Part shown: positions 49,818-59,117 of the stretch, in pieces | Layout of the letters: each line of letters begins with the position of its first letter | Numbering within the stretch: the first letter of the stretch is position 1 | Source: Microbacteriaceae bacterium UBA1487 | GTDB lineage: Bacteria; Actinomycetota; Actinomycetes; Actinomycetales; Microbacteriaceae | Assembly (NCBI GenBank): GCA_002325245.1 | Contig: DCRR01000022.1 | Coordinates: 26,278 to 90,277, forward strand | Reading direction: 5' to 3' | DNA length: 64,000 nt | Notes under the pieces: model-generated | Told to the model about the DNA's origin: nothing | Seen by the model: the letters and a program-made list of their open reading frames with translations, nothing else | The model's database searches: none | Program-made: the position numbers and the translations under genes

Positions 49818-50837
49818 ATGACGATGAGTTCGCTGCGCGAACGGCTGGGCGCGGTGGAGGCGCCGCGTCCGCCGGCCGACACGGCCGAGATCTCCTGGCG
49901 GGCCGCCACGATCGACGACGTCCCCGCGGTGCTCGCCTTCTACGGCGCGCTCGCCTCGGCCGATCACCCGGAGTGGGTCGAGACGCTCGACGAGATCGAC
50001 GAGGAGTTCCGGCATCCCTGGGTTGACCTTGCCCGCGACACCCTGATCGGCGAGACCGCCGACGGATTCGTCGCCTTCGGGCATGTGATGGCGCCGCCCG
50101 ATCCCGAGACGATCGCCCGCTCGATCCTGTTCGGCGGGGTGCACCCGGAGCACCGCGGCCGCGGGCTCGGACGCCAGCTGCTCGCCTGGCAGCGCCAGCG
50201 CGCCCGCGAGCAGCTCGCCGCCGTCGACCAGCCGATGCCGGGCTGGATCATGGGCTACGCCGAGGAGCGGACCACGGATGCCCGAAACTTGTTCGCGCGC
50301 GCCGGGATGCCGCTGGTGCGCTGGTTCTCGAAGCTCGAGCGCGATCTCAGCGATCCGATCCCCGAGATCGCGGTGCCGGACGGGCTGCGCTTCGAGCTCC
50401 CGCGCGATGCGGACCGTGAGGCGGTGCGCGTCGCCAAGAACGAGGCCTTCCGCGATCACTGGGGCAGCCAGCCCACCTCGGCGGAGCAGTGGCACTCGGG
50501 GTGGAGCCTGCCCACCCGCGCGGTCGACCTGTCGCTCGTGGCCTGGGACGGCGATCGCGTCGTCGGCTTCGTCGAGACCCAGGTGAACCCGGACGACTTC
50601 GAGCGTCAGGGCTACGTCGGCGGCTACGTCGCGCTCGTGGGAGTGGTGCGCGACTGGCGGCGGCGCGGTGTCGCTCCGGCGATGCTGGCGGAAGTGATGC
50701 GCGCGGCGCGCGCAGCCGGACACGAGCGGATCGCGCTCGACGTCGACAGCGAGAATCCGACGGGGGCGCTGGGGCTCTACACCGGCATGGGCTTCGTCGC
50801 GACCTCGCGCTCGGTCGCGCACGTCGAGGAGCTCTAG
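49818..50837 (+). CDS. tandem-GNAT acetyltransferase
   Basis: 339 residues with two GNAT domains. Domain 1 (about 25-175) has the CoA loop HPEHRGRGLGRQLLAW; domain 2 (about 190-339) has VVRDWRRRGVAPAMLAEVMR and the C-terminal NPTGALGLYTGMGF. The layout resembles mycothiol synthase MshD, but the match is not specific enough to name. Substrate unknown. Likely leaderless. Confidence 0.8.
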   Translation: MTMSSLRERLGAVEAPRPPADTAEISWRAATIDDVPAVLAFYGALASADHPEWVETLDEIDEEFRHPWVDLARDTLIGETADGFVAFGHVMAPPDPETIARSILFGGVHPEHRGRGLGRQLLAWQRQRAREQLAAVDQPMPGWIMGYAEERTTDARNLFARAGMPLVRWFSKLERDLSDPIPEIAVPDGLRFELPRDADREAVRVAKNEAFRDHWGSQPTSAEQWHSGWSLPTRAVDLSLVAWDGDRVVGFVETQVNPDDFERQGYVGGYVALVGVVRDWRRRGVAPAMLAEVMRAARAAGHERIALDVDSENPTGALGLYTGMGFVATSRSVAHVEEL

Positions 50838-50877
50838 GCGCGAGGCGGTGCCTCGCCGCGGCGGAGCAGGCGCCGCC

Positions 50878-50883
50878 TAGACT
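50878..50883 (+). promoter_or_regulatory. -10 element of a leaderless promoter (truA)
   Basis: TAGACT, 6 nt before the GTG at 50890; no ribosome site in the gap. Confidence 0.55.
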
Positions 50884-50889
50884 CTCAGG

Positions 50890-51783
50890 GTGAAATTCGG
50901 AGACTCGTCGGGCGCGCGCGTGCGCCTCGATCTCGCCTACGACGGCACCGACTTCCACGGCTGGGCCAAGCAGCCCGGGCTCCGCACCGTGCAGGGTGAA
51001 CTCGAGAGCGCCCTCGCGACCCTGTTCTCGCGCCATCTTCCGGCGCCGACCCTCGTCGTCGCAGGACGTACCGACGTCGGGGTGCACGCGACCGGACAGG
51101 TGGCGCACCTCGACCTGACGCCTCCGCAGCTCGCCAGGCTGCGCATCGCGCGTCGCGGGGTCCGCTCCACCGACGACCCGGCAGTGGCGATCGGATCGCT
51201 CACCCGACGTCTCAACGGGATCGCCGGAGCTGCGGGCGACCTCTACGTCTCGCAGGCGAGGCCGGCGGATCCCGGCTTCGATGCGCGCTTCTCGGCCAGC
51301 TGGCGCCGCTACGAGTATCGGATCGCCGACGCGGTCGCCGTGAAGGATCCGAGGCTGCGGCGCTCGACGGTGTGGGCCCCGGAGGCGCTGGACGTCGACC
51401 GGATGAACGAGGCGGCGAACGTGCTGCTCGGGCTCCACGACTTCGCCAGCTTCTGCAAGCCGCGTGCGGGAGCGACCACGATCCGCACGCTGCAGCACTT
51501 CGCCTGGCGGCGCGACGAGGTCGGTGTCGTCGTGGCCGAGGTTCGCGCCGACGCGTTCTGCCACAGCATGGTGCGGGCGCTCGTGGGCGCCGCCGTCGCC
51601 GCCGGAACGCGCAAGCTGGAGTCGCACGAGGTGGCCGAGCTCCGCGACGCCGCCACCCGCACCTCCGCCTTCAAGGTGCTGCCGGCGCACGGACTCACCC
51701 TGGTCGAGGTGGGCTACCCCGGCACGGAGGAGCTCGCCGCGCGCGCCGAGCAGACCCGGGCCCGCCGGGCGCTCGAGGAGTGA
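50890..51783 (+). CDS. truA: tRNA pseudouridine(38-40) synthase
   Basis: 297 residues from GTG. Catalytic Asp in AGRTDVGVHATGQVAH, and RRYEYRI, LLGLHDFASFCKP and AFCHSMVRALVGA. Makes pseudouridine at positions 38-40 of tRNA anticodon arms. An insert between the catalytic loop and TRRLNGI is slightly longer than in E. coli. Confidence 0.95.
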   Translation: MKFGDSSGARVRLDLAYDGTDFHGWAKQPGLRTVQGELESALATLFSRHLPAPTLVVAGRTDVGVHATGQVAHLDLTPPQLARLRIARRGVRSTDDPAVAIGSLTRRLNGIAGAAGDLYVSQARPADPGFDARFSASWRRYEYRIADAVAVKDPRLRRSTVWAPEALDVDRMNEAANVLLGLHDFASFCKPRAGATTIRTLQHFAWRRDEVGVVVAEVRADAFCHSMVRALVGAAVAAGTRKLESHEVAELRDAATRTSAFKVLPAHGLTLVEVGYPGTEELAARAEQTRARRALEE

Positions 51784-51796
51784 GCCGCACGGTGGT

Positions 51797-51826
51797 TTGA
51801 CCGCACCCATCGAGATCGACTACGCT
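51797..51826 (+). promoter_or_regulatory. candidate rplM-rpsI promoter
   Basis: TTGACC (51797-51802), 18-nt spacer, TACGCT (51821-51826). Start near 51834, leader of about 115 nt to the GTG at 51949. Confidence 0.6.
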
Positions 51827-51948
51827 TGCGAAGTTGTGTCCGCATCCGCGGGCGCGACTGAGCCCTCCACCGCTGGGTTCCCCGTGATCCACGAGGAACG
51901 CACACCGGAGCGGGATTCACGAACACCTCGACAGAAAGCAGTCATTCC

Positions 51949-52395
51949 GTGACGCGTACGTTCAGCCCCACGCCGGCGGACATCAAGCGTGAGTGGGTCG
52001 TCATCGACGCGACCGACATCGTGCTCGGTCGTCTTGCCAGCCACGCCGCCGCGATCCTTCGTGGCAAGCACAAGCCCACCTTTGCTCCGCACATGGACAT
52101 GGGTGACTTCGTGATCATCATCAACGCCGAGAAGGTGGCCCTCACCGGTCAGAAGCTCGAGAAGAAGCTCGCCTACCGCCACTCGGGGTACCCGGGCGGC
52201 CTGACCGCGACGACCTACGTGGAGATGCTCGAGAAGCACCCCACGCGCGCCGTCGAGAAGGCCATCCGCGGAATGCTTCCGAAGAACTCGCTGGGCCGCG
52301 CCCAGATCAAGAAGCTGAAGGTCTACGCCGGTGCCGAGCACCCGCACGCCGCGCAGCAGCCCAAGACCTACACCCTGACCCAGGTCGCGCAGTAG
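51949..52395 (+). CDS. rplM: 50S ribosomal protein L13
   Basis: 148 residues from GTG. IVLGRLASHAAAILRGKHKP, HSGYPGGL and the end YAGAEHPHAAQQPK. Early assembly protein, co-encoded with rpsI as is usual. Confidence 0.98.
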   Translation: MTRTFSPTPADIKREWVVIDATDIVLGRLASHAAAILRGKHKPTFAPHMDMGDFVIIINAEKVALTGQKLEKKLAYRHSGYPGGLTATTYVEMLEKHPTRAVEKAIRGMLPKNSLGRAQIKKLKVYAGAEHPHAAQQPKTYTLTQVAQ

Positions 52396-52429
52396 CGCCG
52401 GCCGGACGATTTCAAGGATTCACGACACC

Positions 52430-52918
52430 ATGGCGAAGATCGAAGATTCCCTGGCCCCGGAGCTCGCCCAGAGCTACAGCACCGAGACCCCTGCCGAGGC
52501 GGCTGCGGCCCCCGTGCGCGCACCCTTCAACGTTCCCGGCGCGGCCGTCGGTCGCCGCAAGGAGGCGATCGCCCGCGTGCGCCTCGTCCCCGGCGGCGGC
52601 TCGTTCACGGTCAACGGACGCACGTTCGAGGAGTACTTCCCGAACAAGCTCCACCAGCAGCTCATCAACGACCCGTTCAAGGTCCTCGAACTGCTCGGCA
52701 GCTACGACGTGATCGCGAAGATCACCGGCGGCGGTCCCTCGGGCCAGGCCGGTGCGCTCCGTCTCGCGATCGCCCGTGCGCTCAACGAGATCGACCGCGA
52801 GAACAACCGCCCGACGCTCAAGAAGGCGGGCTTCCTCACTCGCGACGCGCGCGTCATCGAGCGCAAGAAGGCCGGTCTCAAGAAGGCCCGCAAGGCGTCG
52901 CAGTTCTCGAAGCGTTAA
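52430..52918 (+). CDS. rpsI: 30S ribosomal protein S9
   Basis: 162 residues. Core from about 40 (GRRKEAIARVRLVPG), KITGGGPSGQAGALRLAIARAL, and the C-terminal tail ending SQFSKR that reaches the P-site tRNA. A ~38-residue Ala/Pro/Glu N-terminal extension is present. Confidence 0.98.
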   Translation: MAKIEDSLAPELAQSYSTETPAEAAAAPVRAPFNVPGAAVGRRKEAIARVRLVPGGGSFTVNGRTFEEYFPNKLHQQLINDPFKVLELLGSYDVIAKITGGGPSGQAGALRLAIARALNEIDRENNRPTLKKAGFLTRDARVIERKKAGLKKARKASQFSKR

Positions 52919-52939
52919 TCCCACCTCGGGAGGTACGCG

Positions 52940-54313
52940 ATGTCGCGTCTCTTCGGCACTGACGGGGTCCGAGGGCTTGCCAACGGTGAGGTCATCACCG
53001 CCGGGCTCGCCCTCGGCCTCGCGCAGGCCGCCGCGGTCGTCCTGACTCAGGGACGGCACGCGGACGAGCTCAAGGCCCAGGGTCTGCGCTCGAAGGCCGT
53101 TCTGGCGCGCGATCCGCGCGTCTCCGGCGAGTTCATCGGGGCCGCGGTCGCGGCCGGGCTCGCCAGCTCCGGCATCGACGTGCTCGACGCCGGCGTGATC
53201 CCGACGCCGGCCTGCGCCTTTCTGGTCGCGGATGTCGGCGCCGACTTCGGCGTCATGGTCTCGGCCTCGCACAACCCCGCCGCCGACAACGGCATCAAGT
53301 TCTTCGCGCTCGGCGGCGTCAAGCTCCCGGACGAGGTCGAAGACCGCATCGAGCGCGCGCTCGAGTTGCCCAAGCTGACGCCGACCGGCGGCGGCGTGGG
53401 GCGCATCCGCCGCTTCTCCGACGCCGAGGATCGCTACGTCGTGCACCTGCTCGGCACGCTCGGCAAGACCCGACTCGACGGGGTGCACGTCGTCATCGAC
53501 TGCGCTCACGGGGCCGCGGCGGGCATCTCGCCGCGGGTGTTCGCGGATGCCGGCGCGCAGGTCACCGTGATCGGCAGCGATCCGGACGGACTCAACATCA
53601 ACGACGGCGTCGGCTCGACGTACCTCGACACCGTCGCGGCCGCCGTGCGCGAGCACGGGGCCGACGTCGGCATCGCGCACGACGGGGATGCGGACCGCTG
53701 CCTCGCCGTGGATGCCGAGGGCAATGTCGTCGACGGCGACCAGATCATGGCGATCCTCGCGACGGCCATGCACGCGCGCGGGGAGCTCGCCGACGACACC
53801 CTCGTCGCGACGGTGATGAGCAACCTCGGGCTGCGCATCGCGATGCGCGAGCACGGCATCTCGATGATCGAGACGGCCGTCGGCGACCGCTACGTGCTCG
53901 AGGAGCTCAGCGCCCGCGGGCTCTCGCTCGGGGGCGAGCAGTCCGGGCACGTCATCTTCCGCCAGCACGCCACCACCGGGGACGGCATCCTGACCGGTCT
54001 GCAGCTGGTCGCTGAGATGGCGCGAGGCGGAAAGAGCCTGGCTGAGCTGGCGAGCGTCATGACGGTGTTCCCGCAGGTGCTCATCAACGTGCGCGGCGTC
54101 GACCGCCGCGGGCTCGCCGGCGACGCGGAGATCGCCGCCGCCGTTGCCGCCGCGGAGGCCGAGCTCGGCGAGACCGGGCGCGTGCTGCTGCGTCCGTCCG
54201 GCACCGAGCCCTTGGTTCGTGTCATGGTGGAGGCGGCCGAGCAGGCCATCGCACAGCGCATCGCGGAGGACCTCGCCGAGGTCGTCCGCACCAGACTGGG
54301 CGCCGCCGGCTGA
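52940..54313 (+). CDS. glmM: phosphoglucosamine mutase
   Basis: 457 residues. Converts glucosamine-6-P to glucosamine-1-P for UDP-GlcNAc. Phosphoserine S110 in VSASHNP, metal loop DGDADR (D248, D250, D252), sugar loop GGEQSGH, phosphate loop RPSGTEPLVRVM. With glmS further on, it gives the amino-sugar branch of the cell wall pathway. Confidence 0.96.
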   Translation: MSRLFGTDGVRGLANGEVITAGLALGLAQAAAVVLTQGRHADELKAQGLRSKAVLARDPRVSGEFIGAAVAAGLASSGIDVLDAGVIPTPACAFLVADVGADFGVMVSASHNPAADNGIKFFALGGVKLPDEVEDRIERALELPKLTPTGGGVGRIRRFSDAEDRYVVHLLGTLGKTRLDGVHVVIDCAHGAAAGISPRVFADAGAQVTVIGSDPDGLNINDGVGSTYLDTVAAAVREHGADVGIAHDGDADRCLAVDAEGNVVDGDQIMAILATAMHARGELADDTLVATVMSNLGLRIAMREHGISMIETAVGDRYVLEELSARGLSLGGEQSGHVIFRQHATTGDGILTGLQLVAEMARGGKSLAELASVMTVFPQVLINVRGVDRRGLAGDAEIAAAVAAAEAELGETGRVLLRPSGTEPLVRVMVEAAEQAIAQRIAEDLAEVVRTRLGAAG

Positions 54314-54341
54314 CCGGCGCGTCGCCCCGACGAGGAGACCC

Positions 54342-54782
54342 ATGCCCCTGACCGGCGAGTACGCCCCCAGCACGGTCGAGTTCGCTCGCGAGCAGGCCGA
54401 GCGCTACGAGAGCTCCGGCGGAACCGAGGCCACCGAGCGCCACGGCCGCCCCGTCGTGATCCTCACGACCGTGGGCGCGAAGACCGGCAAGCTGCGCAAG
54501 ACGCCGCTCATGCGGATCGAGCACGACGGCGCCTACGCGGTCATCGCGTCTCTGGGCGGCGCCCCGAAGCACCCGGTCTGGTACTGGAACATCGTCGCGC
54601 ATCCGCACGTGGAGCTGCAGGACGGCCCGGTGAAGAAGGACTACCGTGCGCGCGAGGTGACCGGCGAGGAGCGCGCCGCCTGGTGGGAGCGCGCCGTCGC
54701 CACCTGGCCCGACTTCGACGAGTACGAGAAGAAGACCGAGCGCGTGATCCCGGTGTTCGTGCTGGAGCCGTTCGACGCCTAG
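54342..54782 (+). CDS. Ddn-like nitroreductase / deazaflavin-dependent oxidoreductase family protein
   Basis: 146 residues from ATG 54342 with GAGGAGA upstream. GRPVVILTTVGAKTGKLRKTPL and GGAPKHPVWYWNIVAHPHV are typical of the F420-binding split-barrel family (Ddn). It presumably reduces quinones or nitro compounds with F420H2, but the cofactor is inferred from family. Its TAG and the coaA stop share a CTAG palindrome. Confidence 0.85.
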   Translation: MPLTGEYAPSTVEFAREQAERYESSGGTEATERHGRPVVILTTVGAKTGKLRKTPLMRIEHDGAYAVIASLGGAPKHPVWYWNIVAHPHVELQDGPVKKDYRAREVTGEERAAWWERAVATWPDFDEYEKKTERVIPVFVLEPFDA

Positions 54783-55726
54783 ATCTTGCGCAGGAGGACG
54801 CTCGACACCGTGTGGTCGGCGGCCTTGCGGAGCACGAGGTCGGCGCGGGCCCGCGTCGGCAGCACATTGTGCTCGAGGTTCGGGCCGTTGATCTCGGCCC
54901 AGATGGAGCGCGCCATCGCCACGGCCTCGTCCTCGGCGAGGTCGGCGTAGCGATGGAAGTACGACTCCGGGTCGGCGAACGCGCCGCGCTGGAGGCGCAG
55001 GAACCGCTCCACGTACCAGCGCTCGATGTCGCTCGTGCGGGCATCCACGTAGACCGAGAAGTCGAACAGGTCGCTCACCGCGAGGTGCGCGCCGCCGGCG
55101 GGCGGCTGCAGCACGTTGAGCCCCTCGACGATCAGCACGTCGGGTCGGCGCACGCTGATGTGCTCGCCCGGCACGATGTCGTAGACGAGGTGCGAGTAGA
55201 CGGGCGCGTGCACCTCGGCAACCCCGCTCTTCACCTGCGAGACGAAGCGCAGCAGCGCGCGGCGGTCATAGCTCTCGGGGAAGCCCTTGCGGCGCAGCAG
55301 ACCGCGGCGCTCGAGCTCGGCGTTCGGGTAGAGGAATCCGTCGGTGGTCACCAGCTCGACCCGCGGGGTGCCCACCCAGCCGGCGAGCAGCTCCCGCAGC
55401 AGACGCGCGGTCGTCGACTTGCCGACGGCGACGGATCCGGCGACGCCGATCACGAACGGGGTGTGCTGCGCTGTCTGGCGAAGGAACCCGGCGACGTCGG
55501 TGCGCAGCGAGCGCGAGCTCGTGGCGTACAGGTTCAGCAGTCCGCTCAGCGGGGCGTAGACCTCGGCGACCTCCGCGACGTCGAGACGCTCGCCGATGCC
55601 GGCGATCTGCGCGAGCTCGTCGGGCCGGAACGGCTGCGAGGTGCGCGGGGCGAGAGCGGCCCAGTCCCCGCGGTCGAGCTCCAGGAACGGTGTCGCCCCA
55701 TTGCCGGTGGAATGGGCGTCGGACAT
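54779..55726 (-). CDS. coaA: type I pantothenate kinase
   Basis: 315 residues. Phosphorylates pantothenate, first CoA step. Walker A in GVAGSVAVGKSTT (K103), VTTDGFLYPN, KGFPESYD, and the CoA-binding/substrate region with HLVYDIVPGE and IVEGLNVLQPP. Divergent from glmS and convergent with the nitroreductase gene. Confidence 0.96.
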   Translation of the reverse strand: MSDAHSTGNGATPFLELDRGDWAALAPRTSQPFRPDELAQIAGIGERLDVAEVAEVYAPLSGLLNLYATSSRSLRTDVAGFLRQTAQHTPFVIGVAGSVAVGKSTTARLLRELLAGWVGTPRVELVTTDGFLYPNAELERRGLLRRKGFPESYDRRALLRFVSQVKSGVAEVHAPVYSHLVYDIVPGEHISVRRPDVLIVEGLNVLQPPAGGAHLAVSDLFDFSVYVDARTSDIERWYVERFLRLQRGAFADPESYFHRYADLAEDEAVAMARSIWAEINGPNLEHNVLPTRARADLVLRKAADHTVSSVLLRKI

Positions 55727-55733
55727 CCCCCTC

Positions 55734-55762
55734 AGGATAGTGCCGCTTCGCCCACCTAGAAT
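55734..55762. promoter_or_regulatory. overlapping divergent coaA / glmS promoters
   Basis: coaA -10 TATCCT (55739-55734, minus) lies 7 nt before its ATG; glmS -10 TAGAAT (55757-55762, plus) lies 7 nt before its ATG. The 17-nt spacer between them means each -10 occupies the other's -35 position. No -35 or clear ribosome site for glmS is visible; for coaA the GAGGGGG before the ATG could act as one. Confidence 0.5.
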
Positions 55763-55769
55763 CGACAGC

Positions 55770-57620
55770 ATGTGTGGCATCGTGGGGTACGTCGGGCCGG
55801 GTAGCAGTGTCAAGGTGCTGCTGGGCGGCCTGAAGCGGCTCGAATATCGCGGATACGACTCCGCCGGAGTTGCGGTGCTCGACGACGCCGGGGTGCTCAG
55901 CACCCGCAAGCGCGCCGGCAAGCTCGGCATCCTGGTCGACGACCTCGAGGCGGACGGGCTGAGCGACGGGCACACCGGCATCGGGCACACCCGTTGGGCG
56001 ACGCACGGCGGGCCGACCGACGGCAACGCGCACCCGCACCTGGGCGACGACGGCAAGCTCGCGCTCATCCACAACGGGATCATCGAGAACTTCTCCGAGC
56101 TGAAGCAGGAGCTGCTGGATGCCGGAGACACCTTCACGAGCGAGACCGACTCCGAGGTCGCCGCTCTGCTCGTCGGGCGCGCCTACCGCGAGACTGGCGA
56201 TCTGACCGCGGCGCTGCGCGCGGTCGCCGTGCGCCTCGAGGGCGCCTTCACGCTGCTGGTCGTGCATCAGGACGAGCCGGGCGTGGTGGTCGGCGCTCGC
56301 CGCAACTCGCCGCTGGTGATCGGCCTGGGTGAGGGCGAGAACTTCCTCGGCTCGGATGTGGCGGCCTTCGTCGAGCACACCCGCCGCGCGATGGAGATCG
56401 GGCAGGACGAGATCGTGACGATCCGCCCCGACTCCGTGGTCGTCACCGACTTCACCGGAGCGCCCGTCGAGGCCAAGGAGTTCGAGATCTCGTGGGACGC
56501 GTCGGCGGCCGAAAAGGGCGGCTGGTCGAGCTTCATGAAGAAGGAGATCAGCGAAGAGCCCGAGGCGGTCGAGAAGACGCTGCTCGGTCGCGTGCACGAC
56601 GGAGCGGTCACGCTGCCCGAGCTGGAGCCCCTCACCGGTGTTCTCGCCGACATCAACCGGGTCATCGTGATCGCCTGCGGCACCGCCGCCTATGCGGGCA
56701 TGGTCGGCAAGTACGCGATCGAGGCCTGGGCCCGGGTTCCAGTCGACGTCGAGCTCAGCCACGAGTTCCGCTACCGCGACCCGGTGCTCGATGAGCGCAC
56801 GCTCGTCGTCTCGGTCAGCCAGTCGGGCGAGACGATGGACACCCTGATGGCGGTCAAGTACGCGCGCGAGCGCGGGGCGCGCACGCTGTCGATCTGCAAC
56901 ACCCAGGGCGCGACGATTCCGCGCGAGTCCGACGCGGTGCTGTACACGCACGCCGGCCCCGAGGTGGCGGTGGCCTCGACCAAGGCGTTCGTCGCGCAGG
57001 TGACGGCGCTCTACCTGCTCGGGCTCGACCTGGCGGCCCGTCGCGGCACGCTCGCGGCCGAGCGGATCGCCGAGAACGTCGCCGAGCTGCAGGCGATTCC
57101 GGAGAAGCTCGCCGAGGTCGTCGCCTCCGGCTCGGAGCGGATCGCCGACTTCGCGCGCTGGATGGGGGACACCCAGTCGGTGCTGTTCCTCGGCCGCCAC
57201 GTCGGGTATCCGATCGCTTTGGAGGGCGCCCTCAAGCTGAAGGAGCTCGCCTACATTCACGCCGAGGGCTTCGCCGCGGGGGAGCTGAAGCACGGCCCCA
57301 TCGCGCTCATCGAGCCCGGCCAGATCGTCTTCGTGATCGTGCCGAGCCCGCGCGACCCGGGCTCGCTGCACAAGAAGGTCGTCTCCAACATCCAGGAGAT
57401 CCGCGCTCGCGGCGCTCGGGTGATCGCGATTGCCGAGCTCGGCGACGTCGAGGTCGTCGCGCATGCCGACGAGGTGATCCGCATTCCGCTGGCCGCGCCG
57501 ATGTTCGAGCCGCTGCTCGCCGTCGCGCCGCTGCACATCTTCGGCATGGAGCTGGCGAGCGCCAAGGGGCTCGACGTCGACCAGCCGCGCAACCTGGCCA
57601 AGTCGGTCACGGTCGAGTAG
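55770..57620 (+). CDS. glmS: glutamine-fructose-6-phosphate aminotransferase (isomerising)
   Basis: 616 residues. First step to UDP-GlcNAc. The N-terminal glutaminase has Cys2 (MCGIVGYVG) and GHTRWATHG; two SIS domains follow (CGTAAYAG, SQSGETMDTL). C-terminal DQPRNLAKSVTVE is standard. No glmS-ribozyme-type leader is possible because the start is directly after the -10. Confidence 0.97.
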   Translation: MCGIVGYVGPGSSVKVLLGGLKRLEYRGYDSAGVAVLDDAGVLSTRKRAGKLGILVDDLEADGLSDGHTGIGHTRWATHGGPTDGNAHPHLGDDGKLALIHNGIIENFSELKQELLDAGDTFTSETDSEVAALLVGRAYRETGDLTAALRAVAVRLEGAFTLLVVHQDEPGVVVGARRNSPLVIGLGEGENFLGSDVAAFVEHTRRAMEIGQDEIVTIRPDSVVVTDFTGAPVEAKEFEISWDASAAEKGGWSSFMKKEISEEPEAVEKTLLGRVHDGAVTLPELEPLTGVLADINRVIVIACGTAAYAGMVGKYAIEAWARVPVDVELSHEFRYRDPVLDERTLVVSVSQSGETMDTLMAVKYARERGARTLSICNTQGATIPRESDAVLYTHAGPEVAVASTKAFVAQVTALYLLGLDLAARRGTLAAERIAENVAELQAIPEKLAEVVASGSERIADFARWMGDTQSVLFLGRHVGYPIALEGALKLKELAYIHAEGFAAGELKHGPIALIEPGQIVFVIVPSPRDPGSLHKKVVSNIQEIRARGARVIAIAELGDVEVVAHADEVIRIPLAAPMFEPLLAVAPLHIFGMELASAKGLDVDQPRNLAKSVTVE

Positions 57621-57630
57621 GCGGTCGGCG

Positions 57631-58002
57631 ATGATCGCGGGGATCGGCATCGACATCGTCGATCTCGCTCGTTTCGAGCGGGCGGTGAGCCGCACCCCGC
57701 GCCTGCGCACCCGCCTGTTCGCTGAGAGCGAACTCGTGCACGAGGGGCGCGAGCTGCCCCTGCGCTCGCTCGCGGGCCGCTTCGCCGCGAAAGAGGCGCT
57801 CATGAAGGCGCTCGGCGAGACCGACGGCGTCGCCTGGCACGACATGGAGGTGGTGCGCGACGCCGAGGGCAACCCCTCATTCCGCGTCAGCGGGGCCGTC
57901 GCCGAGATCGTCGAACGCCGCGGCATCGGCGCCCTGCACCTCACGATGTCGCACGACGCGGGCATCGCCATCGCGCAGGTGATCGCGGAGGAGGCGCCGT
58001 GA
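57631..58002 (+). CDS. acpS: holo-[acyl-carrier-protein] synthase
   Basis: 123 residues. Transfers phosphopantetheine from CoA to ACP. GIGIDIVDLARFERAV (D8) and FAAKEALMKALG (metal-binding Glu). TMSHDAGIAIAQVI near the end. Overlaps alr by GTGA. Confidence 0.96.
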   Translation: MIAGIGIDIVDLARFERAVSRTPRLRTRLFAESELVHEGRELPLRSLAGRFAAKEALMKALGETDGVAWHDMEVVRDAEGNPSFRVSGAVAEIVERRGIGALHLTMSHDAGIAIAQVIAEEAP

Positions 58003-59117
58003 CCGCACCCGTGCGCGAGGCGCGCATCGACCTGGCCGCCGTGCGCGGCAACATCCGCGCACTGCGCGAACTCGTCGCGCCCGCGCAGGTGCTCGCCGTC
58101 GTCAAGGCCGAGGGCTACGGGCACGGCGCCGAGCTCGTGGCGCGCGCGGCGCTCGAGGCAGGCGCCGACTGGCTCGGCGCCGCCGACATCGACGAGGCGC
58201 TCGCGCTGCGCGCCGCGGGCATCGAGGCGCCGCTGCTCGCCTGGCTGCATGGCCCTGAGATCGACCTGAGTGCGGCGCTCGCCGCCGAGATCGATCTCGG
58301 CGTGAGCTCGCTCACCCAGCTCGAGCAGGTCGCCGAGCACGGCCGCGGTCGGGTGCACCTGAAGATCGACACCGGACTCAGCCGAAACGGCTGCGCGCCC
58401 GAGGACTGGATCGCGCTCGTCACGCGCGCCGCCGACCTGGAGGCCGCGGGTCGACTCGAGGTGCGCGGCATCTTCTCGCACCTCTCCAACACCGACCCGG
58501 CCGAGGATGCGCTGCAGCGCGCCCGCTTCACGGCCGCCGTCGACATGGCGACGGCAGCCGGACTCCGGCCCGAGCTGCGGCACCTCGCCGCGAGCCAGGC
58601 CGCCATCACGACGCCCGAGGCGCGCTTCGACCTGGTGCGGCTCGGCATCTCGATCTACGGCCTCGCCGCGGATCCGAGCATCGACGCCGCGGCCCTGGGG
58701 CTTCGCCCCGCGATGGAGCTGGCCGGCCGCGTGGCCGCCGTGCGCCGCGTGCCCGCGGGGGCCGGAGTGTCGTACGGCTACACCTACCGCGCCCCCGCCC
58801 CGACGACGCTCGCCCTCGTGCCGCTCGGCTACGCCGACGGCGTGCCCCGCAGCGCCTCCAATCGCGGTGCCGAGGTGGCGATCTCGGGGGTGCGGCATCC
58901 GATCGTCGGACGCATCGCCATGGATCAGTTCCTGGTCGACGTCGGCGACGCGCCGGTGCGGGTGGGCGATCGCGCGGTGCTGTGGGGCGACCCGGCCACC
59001 GGGGTGCCGAGTGCGGACGAGTGGGCTGAGTGGGCGGACACCATCAACTACGAGATCGTGACGCGCGTCGGACCCCGCGTCACCCGCACGCCGGTGGATG
59101 GTGAGCCCGATGTTTGA
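57999..59117 (+). CDS. alr: alanine racemase
   Basis: 372 residues. Makes D-alanine for peptidoglycan. PLP lysine K36 in AVVKAEGYGHG, catalytic Tyr in SYGYTYRAPAPT. RIAMDQFLVDVG is the signature after it. The 3' end overlaps tsaE. Confidence 0.96.
   Translation: MTAPVREARIDLAAVRGNIRALRELVAPAQVLAVVKAEGYGHGAELVARAALEAGADWLGAADIDEALALRAAGIEAPLLAWLHGPEIDLSAALAAEIDLGVSSLTQLEQVAEHGRGRVHLKIDTGLSRNGCAPEDWIALVTRAADLEAAGRLEVRGIFSHLSNTDPAEDALQRARFTAAVDMATAAGLRPELRHLAASQAAITTPEARFDLVRLGISIYGLAADPSIDAAALGLRPAMELAGRVAAVRRVPAGAGVSYGYTYRAPAPTTLALVPLGYADGVPRSASNRGAEVAISGVRHPIVGRIAMDQFLVDVGDAPVRVGDRAVLWGDPATGVPSADEWAEWADTINYEIVTRVGPRVTRTPVDGEPDV

Noticed and set aside
49818..50837. Naming the tandem GNAT protein mshD
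   Set aside because: Two GNAT domains fit, but I see no specific mycothiol synthase signature, so it is left unnamed.
52412..54373. Open frame opposite rpsI and glmM
   Set aside because: Antisense shadow of two conserved genes.
55727..55769. glmS ribozyme or leader riboswitch
   Set aside because: Only 43 nt separate the coaA and glmS start codons and the -10 is 7 nt before glmS.
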